The notes beneath the pieces are model-generated. The model had not been told where the DNA came from, did no database searches, and was given only the letters and a program-made list of their open reading frames with translations. A stretch of DNA of 64,000 nt from Peribolospora baueri (lineage: Eukaryota; Basidiomycota; Peribolosporomycetes; Peribolosporales; Peribolosporaceae). Shown here piece by piece: positions 22,433 through 33,364 of this stretch. Every line of letters begins with the position of its first letter. The stretch's first letter is position 1. Location of the stretch: the NCBI GenBank assembly GCA_029717555.1, contig JAMDHS010000105.1, positions 1-64,000 on the forward strand. Direction: 5' to 3'. Made by a program: the position numbers and the translations under genes.

Positions 22433-24408
22433 ATGGCGTCCACGTCCACCTCGACCCCGCCCTCCTCCTCCGCTTCTCCCATCCACGCCTCCCTGAGCCC
22501 ACAGCGCGCCGTGCTCAACGCCTCCCTTCTGACCGCCTGTTCCGCGCCTGACCTACCTACCGTCATCTCCTTGTTAGATCAAGGGGCAGATGCGTGGTGG
22601 GAGGAAGAGGAGACCGGGTGGAGCGGTCTGCACTTCGCCGCTGAGGCTGGGGATGTGGACGTCGTGAAGGTCTTGTTGAGGCGCGGGGCCATTTGGAATG
22701 CTGGTGAGTTGGACGGAGGGCAGTTTTTCTTTTTGGCTGTGCTAACAGACTGTCCCCCCATCTCCGGTACTTTTTGCCTTGCTCCCTTTTATCCACTTCT
22801 CCGGACCCCGTCCCCTACCCAAGTCGACAGACTTGGCATAACGGCTGGAGAAGTTGCTTGGTCGATGAACCATGCAGAGTGCTACCGAGCTATTTTTGAC
22901 GGTGAGCGGGAGGCGGTGTCGGACCGTGGAATTCCATCAACTCTTTGCTTCCTTTCTGCTCTGCACACTCCTCGAACCCAAACCTCTCTTTTCTTCTCGT
23001 TCTGTCGCAGAGGGCGTACGAACCGAACTTCTCCTCAACCTCATCGGACGGAAGGGCCAGCAAGCTTCCGGCCCTGACATCCTCTCCCTCAGGCCTGACG
23101 ACAACGTCGTCGCTACAGACAACGAGGCCTTTCTGAAGAGTCGGTTGGAGTTCACGGTGGATGAGAAGGGAAAAGAGAGAGCCTTGGATGTAGACGGTAA
23201 CTGCGTCATGGCCGCTTGGGAAAGGTCAGTGTTTGGGCCTTGTTCGTTCCCGCACATGAAACCCGTCCGTTAACGCAGCCAATGAATTCTTACTGGTCTT
23301 TAACGACGGCCTTATCCGTCTAATCGTCACTCCAACTAGCGACATCATGCGTGAAACGGCCAAGGCGCTTTGCGAGTCGCACGGGGACGCGTCAGACGGT
23401 CTTTCCATCCTCAATATCGGCTTCGGCCTAGGGATCGTGGGTACTTTCACATTGTCCGCTTGTCTCTAGTTTTGATTCACTGTGGCTCTGGAGAGCCGAG
23501 GAAAGAGGCGACGAGGCAGCCAGAAATTGAAGTCGTGCTCTGGTGTGCGTCGTCTTCTCACAGGTCGATGAAGAGTTTCAACGTTACTCGCCAAAACAAC
23601 ATACGATCATCGAGGCCCGTGCGTTCATTTTCTCAACTTTGTTGGTCTCCTGTTTCTCACCACTGCATCGGGACGGCCTCCCCTTCCCCCGCGCGGGTCT
23701 CTCTTCTCCCAACTTCCTTCACCCCGTAAACCAAACAGACCCAGACGCAATCGCCCATGCCAAGTCTAAGGGCTGGTATACGCGACGGGGCGTACGCATC
23801 CTCGAGGGCCGATGGCAGGACTTCATCAATGATCCTGAACTCGGTACTTTTGACGTTATGTGGGTATTGTGTGGTAGTATACGCTGTCGCGTCGCCTTGC
23901 CCTTTTTCGGATAGCGTTACGTTTGAATTCCGGTAGTGGATCTTCGGCTGACGTCTTTCCACCCGCTCAACGTTCTCTCCTTCCCCTGCACCTTGGCTCC
24001 ACAGCTATTTCGATACCTACTCCGAAGACTATGCCGAGCTGAGGACACTTTTCGACGAGCTCCCCAACTTGCTCAACGGGCCAAGTTCTCGTTTTTCCTT
24101 CTTTCACGGCCTGGGGGCCACAAATCAGGTGAGCGACAATGGATGGTGGCGGCGGCCGTCCTTTTTCTTGGCTTGTCGAACGCACCGCGCTCGTCCGTAC
24201 TGAAGTCTCGGCACACCCTCCGCCGCTCAAGTTTTTCTACGACATCTACACTCGTATCACCGAGCTGGATCTCCGCGACATCGGACTCTCCTGCACCTGG
24301 CATGAGGTGGAAGTGGGTGAGATGAGCGAGGAGGTGTGGAAGGGCGTGTTGAGGAAGTATTGGACGCTCGAGAAGTATCGGTTCCCCATTGCTAGCTTGG
24401 GTTTTTAA
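22433..24408 (+). CDS. RMT2: Protein arginine N5-methyltransferase Rmt2
   Basis: Fungal/plant enzyme that methylates the delta-nitrogen of arginine, in yeast on ribosomal protein L12. Eight exons: 22433-22703, 22824-22901, 23011-23224, 23340-23436, 23564-23618, 23739-23859, 24005-24128, 24232-24408; 378 residues with all phases closing. The N-terminal third has ankyrin-like sequence (GWSGLHFAAEAGDVDVV, then RRGAIWNA), as in the family. The catalytic part shows the SAM motif LNIGFGLGIVD, TIIEAHPDAIAHAK, and FDVIYFDTYSEDYAEL, and ends in the conserved W-rich segment (SCTWHEVEVG). Length matches the family. It is convergent with the EF-Ts gene. Confidence 0.93.
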
Positions 24409-24813
24409 ATGGAAGAGAACGGGTGGAAAGGGACGAACGGAGAGGCGGTAGAACGAGGGCGGTATCGCGCCCCACCTTATCGTATGAATCGCACCGTAGT
24501 TGTGAATTTTTTAACAACTGGGATGACCCCGTTTTTGAGGTCGCTTTCGAGACAGCAAGAATTCGACGTGGATTTGATGGTGGCCTCTCGTGCGCAGAGT
24601 TCCGTGGGCTCGGCAGGATTCGAGCTCGGGGAACGAGACAGGAAGACAAGTGGCGTGCAACGCCCCGTCTTCCCCATCGAGACGGAGCCTGCAAATTTCC
24701 TTACCATCCCACGCCAACTGGGGCAATCGCATAAATACGTAAGCGTCTACGTGTTGTTAATATCTCTAGCAATAGATCTATCTTATCTAAACGGCGCTGC
24801 GCTTCCACTGACC
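24409..24813. other. Convergent 3' flanks of RMT2 and EF-Ts
   Basis: These 405 bp lie between two converging stop codons. I see no gene; open frames are short and lack motifs. Confidence 0.55.
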
Positions 24814-26100
24814 TCACGCCAACCCCGCTTGCCTCCTAACCTCCTCCTCAAAGCTCTCTTTCTCCCTTCTCTCCATCCCTTCGCCAACCTTCCATCTTCG
24901 CATGCCGACCACGCTCACCTCCCCCTCTGAATCCTCGGCTCCTCGCCCTTCTTTCAGGCCCTTCGCGATCGCCCATTCCTCCAACACGCTTCGTACGGAT
25001 TTGGAAGATGGGTCATAGGAAGAGGAAGGTTGGGCGGTAGGGAGAAGCATGATAAACGGCTGCAAATAGAGGGCGGGGGAGGACGCATCCAGCTCCTCGC
25101 CCTTCGAGGTATCCTCTGGATGGATCGAAGCCGTCTCCATACCCGCCGCCTGTCGCGCGAGGCTACGTCCGAGCGCCGCGACGGACTTCTGAAAGTCGGG
25201 AGACGACGAGAGCGTCGGCAGCGATGGAGAGCGGAAACGGTTTAGGAGGAGGGAGGAGACACGGCCAGCTGACAGCAGCACGTTGTCGGGTAGTTTGCCG
25301 CTGGAAGAAGAGGTTGGCGTGGGGGGACCTCCGTGAGCAAATGCGCTAGGGATAAAGAGTGTCTTTTCCTCGTAGTTCCTCCTTGGCGCGTCCGATGCTG
25401 GCACAGGTTCCGGAAAGATGGCCGCGGCACGACGGAGAGAGATCTTTTCGCCAAGAGCGCCAATGGCGTCTCTGATCGCTGAGGCAACGGTCCGAGGCAA
25501 CGACGGAGCGGAGGATTCGGGCGTGGCGGATGGTGAGGCGGGAAAGAGGGGGAACTCGAGAAGGGCCGACACAGGCAAGTCCATCATGGCAGGAGCCGAC
25601 TGTCCACCGGCAGCCTCGGCAGGGGGAGTGGAGAGGCTAGGGAAAAGCGAAGCGGTGTGCGCGACGTCCTTGACAAGCTGCACAAACGTCTCGTTGCGCG
25701 CCACAAAGTCCGTCTCACAGTTGAGCTCCACGATGGCTGCCCTCGCCTCGCCCTGGGGACCGACCGCGTTTACTACGACTACGCCGACCAACCCTTCCCC
25801 GGCCTCCCTTGCCTCCACCTTCTTAGCCTTCTTCTCGCCGCTCTTCTTCCTATCCTCCTCCAACCACTTGACTGCCGCCTCTATGTCGTTCCCAGAGGTC
25901 GTGGACGAGAGGGCTGAGCGAGCTTTAATGAGCGAAGTGCCGGGTAGGAGCTTCCTGAGCTCCGCGATGGAGGCCACGGAGGGTTTCTTGGACGGGGCTT
26001 CGTCGGCATAGAAGCGAACGGAAAGAGGCCTCGAGCGCGTCGCTCTCGCCGTGCTTCGCGCCAGGGCCGAGGAAGAGGCGATCAGTTGCCGACGAAGCAT
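24814..26100 (-). CDS. TSF1: Mitochondrial translation elongation factor Ts
   Basis: Nucleotide exchange factor for mitochondrial EF-Tu. Single exon, 428 residues. The N-terminus MLRRQLIASSSALARS is basic and Ser/Ala-rich, a typical presequence, which supports the ATG at 26100 over the longer open frame upstream. Residues about 40-90 are the UBA-like module (IAELRKLLPGTSLIKAR, then EAAVKWLEED), followed by the hallmark ELNCETDFVARNE near 125-140. The C-terminal dimerisation region is long and poorly conserved, with Ser/Pro-rich inserts (for example SLSTPPAEAAGGQS), which is common in fungal EF-Ts. Absence of introns contrasts with most neighbours. Confidence 0.92.
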   Translation of the reverse strand: MLRRQLIASSSALARSTARATRSRPLSVRFYADEAPSKKPSVASIAELRKLLPGTSLIKARSALSSTTSGNDIEAAVKWLEEDRKKSGEKKAKKVEAREAGEGLVGVVVVNAVGPQGEARAAIVELNCETDFVARNETFVQLVKDVAHTASLFPSLSTPPAEAAGGQSAPAMMDLPVSALLEFPLFPASPSATPESSAPSLPRTVASAIRDAIGALGEKISLRRAAAIFPEPVPASDAPRRNYEEKTLFIPSAFAHGGPPTPTSSSSGKLPDNVLLSAGRVSSLLLNRFRSPSLPTLSSSPDFQKSVAALGRSLARQAAGMETASIHPEDTSKGEELDASSPALYLQPFIMLLPTAQPSSSYDPSSKSVRSVLEEWAIAKGLKEGRGAEDSEGEVSVVGMRRWKVGEGMERREKESFEEEVRRQAGLA

Positions 26101-26556
26101 CGCTGGTGACGGTCTCTGGTGATAATATAATGAGATACCTGCTGAATGCCGAGGCCCACTGTTCTTCTTGAGCCGCCGCAGTCGCCGTTCTTCCACGTGG
26201 CTCCACCCGGCTTGTCCGCCGCACGCTGGATTTCGCGCACGTCGGTCGACTCCGGTGCGATCAACGAGGCGAAGCACTCGACCCATACGATAGATAGGAT
26301 CACACCACCATCACCACCAGCAGGGCATACAGAGTGAGTGGATCAATGATGGGGTGATATTAGGAGACCAGTTGACGTGCTGCCTTAAAGAGAAGAAGAC
26401 TGACTGTCTTTTTCTCTTTCATACGCCGCTCGTAGTGGAGTTTAGACAGTGCGTGGCATGCGCTCTCCTTTCCGCAATCCTCTTCCTGACTCGTTCCCGC
26501 TGACTTTTGTCCTTTCTCTTGTCTACCAAATCCCTCCTATCTCGCTGTCGCCACAG

Positions 26557-27170
26557 AGACCTCCCCCCGAAGGGCGGGTACGAGCCCGTGCGATACAAGC
26601 GCAACCTCCCCGTGCGCGGCCCGGGGGGACTGGCGATCTTCGGAGGCGTGCTCGCCATCTGCGCTTACGGCTTCTATCGCGTCGGCCAGGGTAACTTGGA
26701 GATGAGGTGTGTTAGAGTGGGATAGGCTTCTTATGCGATGATGCGCCGTGCGATGGTGTGCCGGTCGTACTGATTCTTTGCCTTCTTCCTATTCCTTCTC
26801 TGCATCTGTCCAACCCCGTTTCCACGCTCCTACCTCCTATGCAGGGAGCTGAAGCGCGAGAACGCGTGGTCGCGCATCCATATCGTCCCCCTCCTTCAAG
26901 CTGAGGCTGACAGGGACACCTACCGCCGCGACCAGGCGGCACTCGCTAGGGAGAAGGAGATCATGAAGGACGTGGAGGGTTGGGAGGTGCGTGTCGTCCG
27001 CTTTGATTTGTTCGACCCGCGTCAGTGTTGGGAGGGTCGAAACAGCCGAGGTGGCCCGTTAGCGCATGACTCATTTCTTTTTGCCATCGTTTGTCGATCC
27101 TCTCATCTAGGCCGGAAAGAGCGTGTACCACACCAAGCGCTACAGTCCCCGGACCGTTGTGGTCTTGTAG
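26557..27170 (+). CDS. NDUFA13: Complex I subunit NDUFA13/GRIM-19 (start exon unresolved)
   Basis: Accessory subunit of mitochondrial NADH:ubiquinone oxidoreductase, inner membrane. The conserved body is in exons 26557-26706, 26845-26986 and 27111-27170: DLPPKGGYEPVRYKRNLP, a membrane helix (GLAIFGGVLAICAYGFY), LKRENAWSRIHIVPLLQAE, and the end KSVYHTKRYSPRTVVVL. A strong acceptor precedes 26557 and needs a phase-2 upstream exon carrying the start codon, which I could not fix. Candidates are an exon 26146-26333 ending in a GTGAGT donor (phase fits, but it would add an atypical extension of about 63 residues and lie 45 bp from the EF-Ts start) and a two-codon exon 26346-26353 with a weak donor. 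The presence of complex I subunits argues against Saccharomyces-like yeasts. Confidence 0.88.
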
Positions 27171-28005
27171 ACTACGCTCCCTTACCTCCCTTCCTCCCTC
27201 CCTCTGTCACCCACGCTTCTGCCATCTCGTCTCCACCAGTGCAGTGTCTCCGGGAATTGGAAGTCATTTCCTCTAGAGTCAGTCGTGTGCACGGGCTCGC
27301 TCGTCACAGGATTCAGGACGGGGAAAGGCGAGCAGACAAACACGGGCGCTCGTTCGACTCTTGCAGGCGCCTCCCGTCTAATACGAGTGAAGTGACGCTC
27401 TCCCTGCTGACAGAGCCATCAGGGCTGATCGGCCTCTACGGATGCCTGATCTTTCACTTTTTCGCCCATTGACCTTGACGAAGACTGCGAAAGGAGAACG
27501 CAGGTCGGTCGATCCTCCGCCATGACGCGTTTCAGGTGCACAACAAAATTGGCGGCAAAGAAAGAAAGCACACGGGCGCCCGATACCGACTCCAGGGCCA
27601 TCTATCTGCCCCAGAGCTTCCTGTCTGCTCCTGTCATTATGCGGAGCTCCAGCCAGCTCCAGGATGGACCCAGCGTGCCGTGCTCACGCTCTGTCGATCA
27701 GCAAGCGAACCCATCCACCCGGCCATTATCTGACCCCCACTTCTGCATCCCCATTGTTCCGAACCCTTCCTTAAGGCGGTGCATCGAGATAAGGACAAAC
27801 AAACCTGACCAAATGAACATGGTCATGGTCATGGTCAGCTCGACAGCCGTAGCTGCAGTGCCCCGTTATTTCGGTCGCTTAGCCACACAGCCGCGCCGAC
27901 GCTCATCCAGCTAGCTAGCTGGGCCATCCCATCCGTCTTATCGTGTGTACGATACTGCTACTCTACGTGCCCTGCCCGGCCCTATCGCGATCCGGCCGGA
28001 CCCAG
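27171..28005. other. Convergent intergenic region
   Basis: About 835 bp lie between the stops of NDUFA13 (+) and the UreF gene (-). It contains a short ATGGTC triplication near 27820 and AGCTAGCT words near 27910 and 28000. No family-like coding region is visible. Confidence 0.55.
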
Positions 28006-29385
28006 CTAGCTATTGAACAACCGAGTATGCAAATGATCGTGCCTGGCTTGCAAGATCTCGCCCAGCGGCCACGTCGTCGCCCCTGTCTGCGCGGCGAGAA
28101 GCCTAGTTCGTGCCGCCGCGGCTACGGCCGCTGGCGCCGGCATGGATGGATGAGGATGAGGGGGAGTGGTGATGGTCATAGAGAGGGAGGATTCCTCGGA
28201 TTCAGCCCAGGATTTGTCCCACGGTGGGAGCGTGTCCAACGACGACGACGACGACGACGGTGGAGGAGGATGATGTCCGCCCTCTTCTACCCCAGACACC
28301 TCCATCTCCATCTCCACCTCCGCTGCCTCCAGCGTCCCTCTCCTCCTTTCCTTCGCAAGCACGCTTTCGATCAGCGGGCGCACCTCGAACAATAGAATGC
28401 GCTGGGCGAGGTAAGGCCCGAAGAGGTTGGACCGCACGGCAGAGGAGAGGAGGGAGCGGGCGTGGAGGAAGAGGTGAAGGTGGAGAGTCCGGGCTGCGGT
28501 GAAAAGGAGATAAAAAAATAATAAGAGACCAAAAAGGGAGGCACCTTAAGCCTTGATGCGCTCGGAGGAGATCACCAAACGAAACACGAGTCCGTGGGCT
28601 CACCCTTGCTCAACCCTAGAGCGGCGCAGAATACGCCAAAGGAGATCGGCAGGTGGCCCCTCATATCTCCTCTCCGGACGCTCCGTTTAAACTCGTCGAC
28701 CAGCAGCGCTGCCATCGCCGCCCTTGCTCCTTTCACGGAAGGATGTTCGGAGAAAGCCTTTGCGTAGAGGGTCATGAGCGCGACGCCCTGCGCTCTGCTC
28801 GCTCTCCGCGCTACGTGGCTGAGGGTGAGGGCGTGGTAGGCATCATCAACCTCGGTGAGGTGTTGGAGACCTCGGCGAACGAGGCGGTCATGGTCGGGGA
28901 GGGGAGAGGATGTGGCAGAGGAGGCGACGTCGTACGCTGCGGAGACGAAGGGCAGGGAAGAGCGGGCGTAGGCGGAGAGGGAGGAGGTGAGGAAGAAGAG
29001 CGTCGCTGCCGGCGTCGTGGGCTTGGTCTTGGTCTTGGTCTCTGGTTGCGGAAGTTCGGCAGGAGGGGCGGTTGAGGACGACAGCTGCGCCTCCTGAGGA
29101 TCGTCGCTGGCCGAGCGAGGTGGTGGAGGAAGGGGAAGAGAGAGGAAGCCATGGGACACGTACGACTCGAGGCCGGCCGAGGCGACGAAGCCGCCTGTGG
29201 GCGTGAAAGAGAGAATGCAAACCAGCAGGCGAGGTGGATACGGTGATGGTCAGCGCTATTGGCACGGACGAGGACCGGTGGATGTGGATGTGTATGGGCC
29301 TTGGATGGGATTCTGCACCTCCCGGATGCTCACCGGTGGGTAAATTGGAGTCTGCGAGGAGGAGAAGCAGGTAAGACTCCATCAT
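28006..29385 (-). CDS. UREF: Urease accessory protein UreF
   Basis: Chaperone that with UreD and UreG delivers nickel to apo-urease in the cytosol; its presence implies a functional nickel urease. Exons 29385-29334, 29194-28604 and 28493-28006 give 376 residues. Diagnostic parts: SYLLLLLADSNLPTG joined to GGFVASAGLESYVSHG, then GVALMTLYAKAF, GHLPISFGVFCAALGLS, ARSLLSSAVRSNLFGPY and the end GEILQARHDHLHTRLFNS. Low-complexity Thr/Lys and Ser/Pro inserts separate the conserved blocks. The ATG at 29385 is the minimal start; in-frame ATGs at 29424, 29469 and 29484 would add an acidic leader. It shares a 577-bp divergent region with the next gene. Confidence 0.9.
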
Positions 29386-29962
29386 GCCTTCCTCGTCTTC
29401 TCTCTTCTCCTCCTTCTCGTCCATTCTACCTGTCCCCCGTGCCCGCTCTCGCCCGTCACTGTCCTCCATCCTCGTCGTGTACATGGCCGCCCGCCGTCTC
29501 CTGGACCTCGCTTGCCTTGGCGTCTTAAGCAGTGCCTCACGTGCGACCAGAAGACGGACGGCGAGGTCATCATGACAAATGACCGGCGCTCGACGTGTCC
29601 GGATTACGTACGACCTGGACCACCCGGGCACAACGTTCTCCCGTCGCCGTATCTTGGGGCATCTTGGCCGCGGCGGATACGAAGGTCCGCGGAGACAAGG
29701 TACAGTAGTGGTGCGGGGGAATGGCGATAGAAAACGTGCGGGGGAAGGAAGGCCCAGAAGAAGCCGCCCGTATGAGCCTCGCACAAACCATCCTCGCACA
29801 AACTACAAACTACCCTCGCATGAACCGCCGTCGTACAAACCACCCTCGCACAAACTAACCCCACCATCCGAGCCGCCCGCTCTCTTTCTTCCATCTCCAC
29901 CCCGTTCTCCTTCCCCTTCCTCTCCCTCCTTGGTCCGACGCAACCTCGGGCCACCGCATACC
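29386..29962. promoter_or_regulatory. Divergent region between UreF and the CoA-ligase-like gene
   Basis: These 577 bp contain both start regions. The right half, probably the leader of the CoA-ligase-like gene, holds a short direct repeat array (29776-29857). Open frames reaching into this region from either side start without a conserved domain and look like leader sequence. Confidence 0.5.
29776..29857. repeat. Short imperfect array of CCTCGCACAAAC words
   Basis: Four to five degenerate copies of CCTCGCACAAAC or CGTACAAACC occur in about 80 bp, 105-190 bp upstream of the CoA-ligase-like start codon. Any role is unknown. Confidence 0.7.
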
Positions 29963-32712
29963 ATGTCGCTGCCAACGCTGCTCAACTCTCCCTCGTCCGA
30001 CGTCTTCACCTTCCTCTTCTCCAACCCTTTTCTCGACCCTTCCCACCCCCTTCGCAACCCTCGCTCCTCCTTCGCCTGCCAGCCCACTCACACGCCCGAC
30101 GTAGACGATAGAGGCCTCGTCCTGGTCCGTGATGAAGCCGACCCCACTGAAGGGCAGCGAGCACTCCCTCATCCCGTACTGCCCCACCGGCCGCTCTTCG
30201 TCGAAGGCTCTACGGGGGCGAGCATCACCTTCTCTCGTCTCCGTCTCGACTCACTCAGAATCGCTCGCGGACTATGCGCTCTCCTAGGCGACCCGCTCCA
30301 TCTACCACCCCCTCCGACCACCGCATCGGCCTCCCAGGACTCGTCAGCCCTGATCGACCCGCGCTCCACGATCCTTCTTCACCTTCCCAATTGCCTTCCC
30401 TACGCCCCCCTCCTATTCGGCGCTCTCGCCGCCCGCTTTGCTGTTTCCATGGCCAACCCCTCTCTATCCCCCCGGGAGCTCGCCTGGATCGTCGACCAGA
30501 CTCGTCCCTGTCTGATCCTCACTACCAAGGGAGAGGGCGAGGCGGCCATGAGAGCGGCGTTGGAGATGGTGGAGAGGGCGGAGGACGGGAGCAAGGAGGA
30601 ACACGGGTGGGGGAGGAAGGAGAGGAGGAGGTACGTCGACGAAATGGTCCGCATGGGCGACAGGATCCTCGTCGTGGATCTCGACGAGGAGTATTACGGC
30701 CCGGCGGCCGAGTCGAACAAAGGAGAAACGGGCAGGAAGCGAGGCTCCTGGGCGACCGCCCCTCCGTCTAGGTCTTGGACCACCCTCTTCGCCAATCCAG
30801 CCTCCTCGTCGCAGAAGAAAGAAGCGCAATCCTCGACGACGTCTCCGCCGGTGGCAGCGAATGACGACCGAAGAATAGCGGACGCCATTTTCTCCGTTAA
30901 GCCGATGGATAGGGAAGAACAGGATAAAAGGGTGGCCGTTGTACTCTGGAGCTCCGGCACGACGGGGAAGAGCAAGGGCGTCTTGCTCTCCCATCGTGAG
31001 TCCGCCGTTTCTCTTTTCCACCTTGCCTTCGCCCACCGTCTCCCATTTTTTCCCCTTCCTCTTAGGCGCGTGCGTCGCTGCTGTCGCCGGAGTCTATCAC
31101 GGGAACCCCACTTACGGTGACGACGAGGTGAGCGAGCGACCTCCCTCCAGACTAGATGTTACCTTGCCAGTCGCCGTTTGGGAACGGTCCGGTCAAAGCC
31201 CGTTGCTTCCTTCTCCGGTGACTCGCTTACCCTTCAATTGCAGCGCTGGGTTGGCTTTGCGCCGTTCTACCACGTTTGTGAGCGCATGCTCCTCCTGTTC
31301 AGGCATAGAGGAAAGACGATGACGTACGTCCGCTCACTCCGTATGTGCTCTCGGCCTGGTCTTCACTCGCTTCTCTCTTCCGTTTAGATGCGTTGACGAA
31401 CGTCCTGCTTATCGCGCCCACCATCGGCGCCACCGTGATCATCATGCGCAAGGTGAGCCGATGTGCGCAGGGGTTGCCGGATTGGCCGCCATGTCATGTT
31501 GGGCTCCCTCTGACGACTCTATTTACCGACAAAATTCGTTTCGTCGTGGCAGTTCAATTTCGCGACCTACCTCCGCTATCTCTCCACCTACCGCATCACT
31601 CACGGTCACATCGCTCCTCCCGTCGCCGTTCTACTCTCCAAGTCGCCCCTCGTGGACACTTCCAAGCTCGACCTGCGCAGCCTGACGGGATTCACCGCCG
31701 GCGGGGCCCCGTTGAGCGTGGAGGCGATCGAGCTCGTCTGGCAGAGGTTTGGACGAGTCGTGAGTATGGGCTATGGCTCAACGGAGACGGGCGGCTTGAC
31801 CACCACTCCAGGGGCCACGCTCAAGGAGCTGAAGGAGAAGGGCATGCTGGGGAGCACAGGCGTGCCGTTCAAGGGCGTCGAGATGCGCATCGCTTTGCCC
31901 GATGGAAAGTTTGCCTTTCCCTCCGGGGGCGAGGACGAGGAGGGCACGGAGGGAGGCGAGATCCAAGTGCGCGTGGCGTCGCAAATGATTGGCTACTTCC
32001 GCAACCCGGAGGCAGACGCTGCCACCTTTGTGCCCGGAGAAGACGGCCGCGGAGACTGGATCAGAACGGGCGACAAGGGGAGGTTTGATGAGCATGGCAA
32101 TTTGTGGATCACGGGCAGGTTGAAGGAGATGATCAAGGTTAAGGGGTCAGTGGGTCCTCTTCTTATCGCTCGCTGCCGGAGAGTTGCATCGAGAGGTGCT
32201 CACTTCCTTCTCTCCTCTCTTATCGTATGCCGTCGTCCGGATCTCCGGCCCACAGCTTCCAGGTCTCTCCTCCAGAACTGGACGGTCTACTCGGCTCCTC
32301 CCCTCTCCTTCTAGACGCGGCGGTGACAGGTTACAACGTGCCCGAAGAAGGCACCGAAGCCGTCGTCGCCTATGTCGTGCCCCGCGACCCGTCTGCTCTC
32401 AGCAACACGCTGAAGGCGGAGAAGCTGGTCTCTCAGCTGGCAGAATGGATCTCGAGCAGGGCCGTGCATTACAAGTGGCCTAGGGCGTACGTGCTCTGCG
32501 AATCCGTACCAAAGAGCAACAGGTAAGCTGTCGCGGGTCTTCTACGTTGGTCTGTGTTCTGATTGGGTTTTGTACGCTTCCCGTCTCACGTCTTTGCCTT
32601 ACGCCCCATCCTTCGCCCCGACGTTAGCGGCAAGATTATTCGCAAAGAGCTGCACCATACCCGCGGCACGCGCTACGAGGCGCCCAAGTTGCGCGCGAGG
32701 CCGAAGCTCTGA
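29963..32712 (+). CDS. AMP-dependent acyl-CoA synthetase, 4-coumarate-CoA-ligase-like
   Basis: Adenylate-forming enzyme that activates a carboxylic acid to its CoA thioester. Seven exons: 29963-30995, 31066-31127, 31244-31277, 31388-31452, 31553-32145, 32256-32522, 32628-32712; 712 residues, phases close. Motifs: the phosphate-binding loop WSSGTTGKSKGVLLSHR, GFAPFYHVYALT, FTAGGAPLSVEA, YGSTETGG, GDWIRTGDKGRFDEHG, GRLKEMIKVKGFQVSPPE and SGKIIRKEL with the catalytic lysine. An insert of about 100 residues sits before the phosphate loop. The protein ends in PKL, close to a peroxisomal PTS1 signal, as many fungal 4CL-like proteins are peroxisomal. The substrate cannot be read from the sequence. 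Confidence 0.9.
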
Positions 32713-33364
32713 CCGTGACTAGGTTCGACGAGGCGGTTCGTTCGGCCCAATGCTGTAATGGATCCGGGTTTCCAAGATGTGCGCAATGTCATGTTGTTGT
32801 TCTATGGACATAGTGTGTGCGTGGATGAGAATGAATGAGACGCTCCTTGTTTTACGGTGCACTTGTCTTCAGTGGGAGAAGTGTATGACGCGCGGAGCCC
32901 GGCTCGTAGGCGTCTTCTCGTCTTGAGACTTCGCGAGACGTCTGCGTCGACTCTGAACTTGGCCCGTGCGCAGGCCATTACTGCGGCGGATAAGATCACG
33001 CTGCCGCAGCACACTGATGACTGCTAGCCGACACTATCTTCTCGACGATCGCTCCCTGTACAGACAGCAGACCAACCCGACAGACTCTTGGACGCCCGAG
33101 GGTTCGATGCCGAGGGGAGCTGTTCCTATCTTCGTCACGAGCCTCCCTCTTCTCCGGCCGGCCCATCCTCCACTTTCCATCTCGTGTTGTGTCTTTCGCC
33201 ACAGACCGATCAGCGTCGAGCAGCGAGATATCCATCTCCTTATCCCTTCTGGCTCGCCACACCTGACGGCGCCTGATCGCCGATTTTCCACCTCGATTGC
33301 AGCATATCGGCGACGACACCCGTACTTGAGCGGCCAGCGGAGATTTTACAGGGCGCCTACGACC
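32713..33364. other. Intergenic region and SUA5 leader
   Basis: The left part is the 3' flank of the CoA-ligase-like gene. From about 32966 the DNA is open in frame with SUA5, with in-frame ATGs at 33017 and 33107, so part of it may encode an N-terminal extension. No separate gene is visible. Confidence 0.5.

Noticed and set aside
24814-26286. Longer form of EF-Ts starting upstream of 26100
   Set aside because: The added 62 codons start without ATG and show no targeting or EF-Ts sequence; the ATG at 26100 begins a typical presequence.
29579-29962. Upstream extension of the CoA-ligase-like gene
   Set aside because: The frame is open but repetitive (CACAAAC words), has no ATG-led conserved start, and the domain-like sequence begins after 29963.
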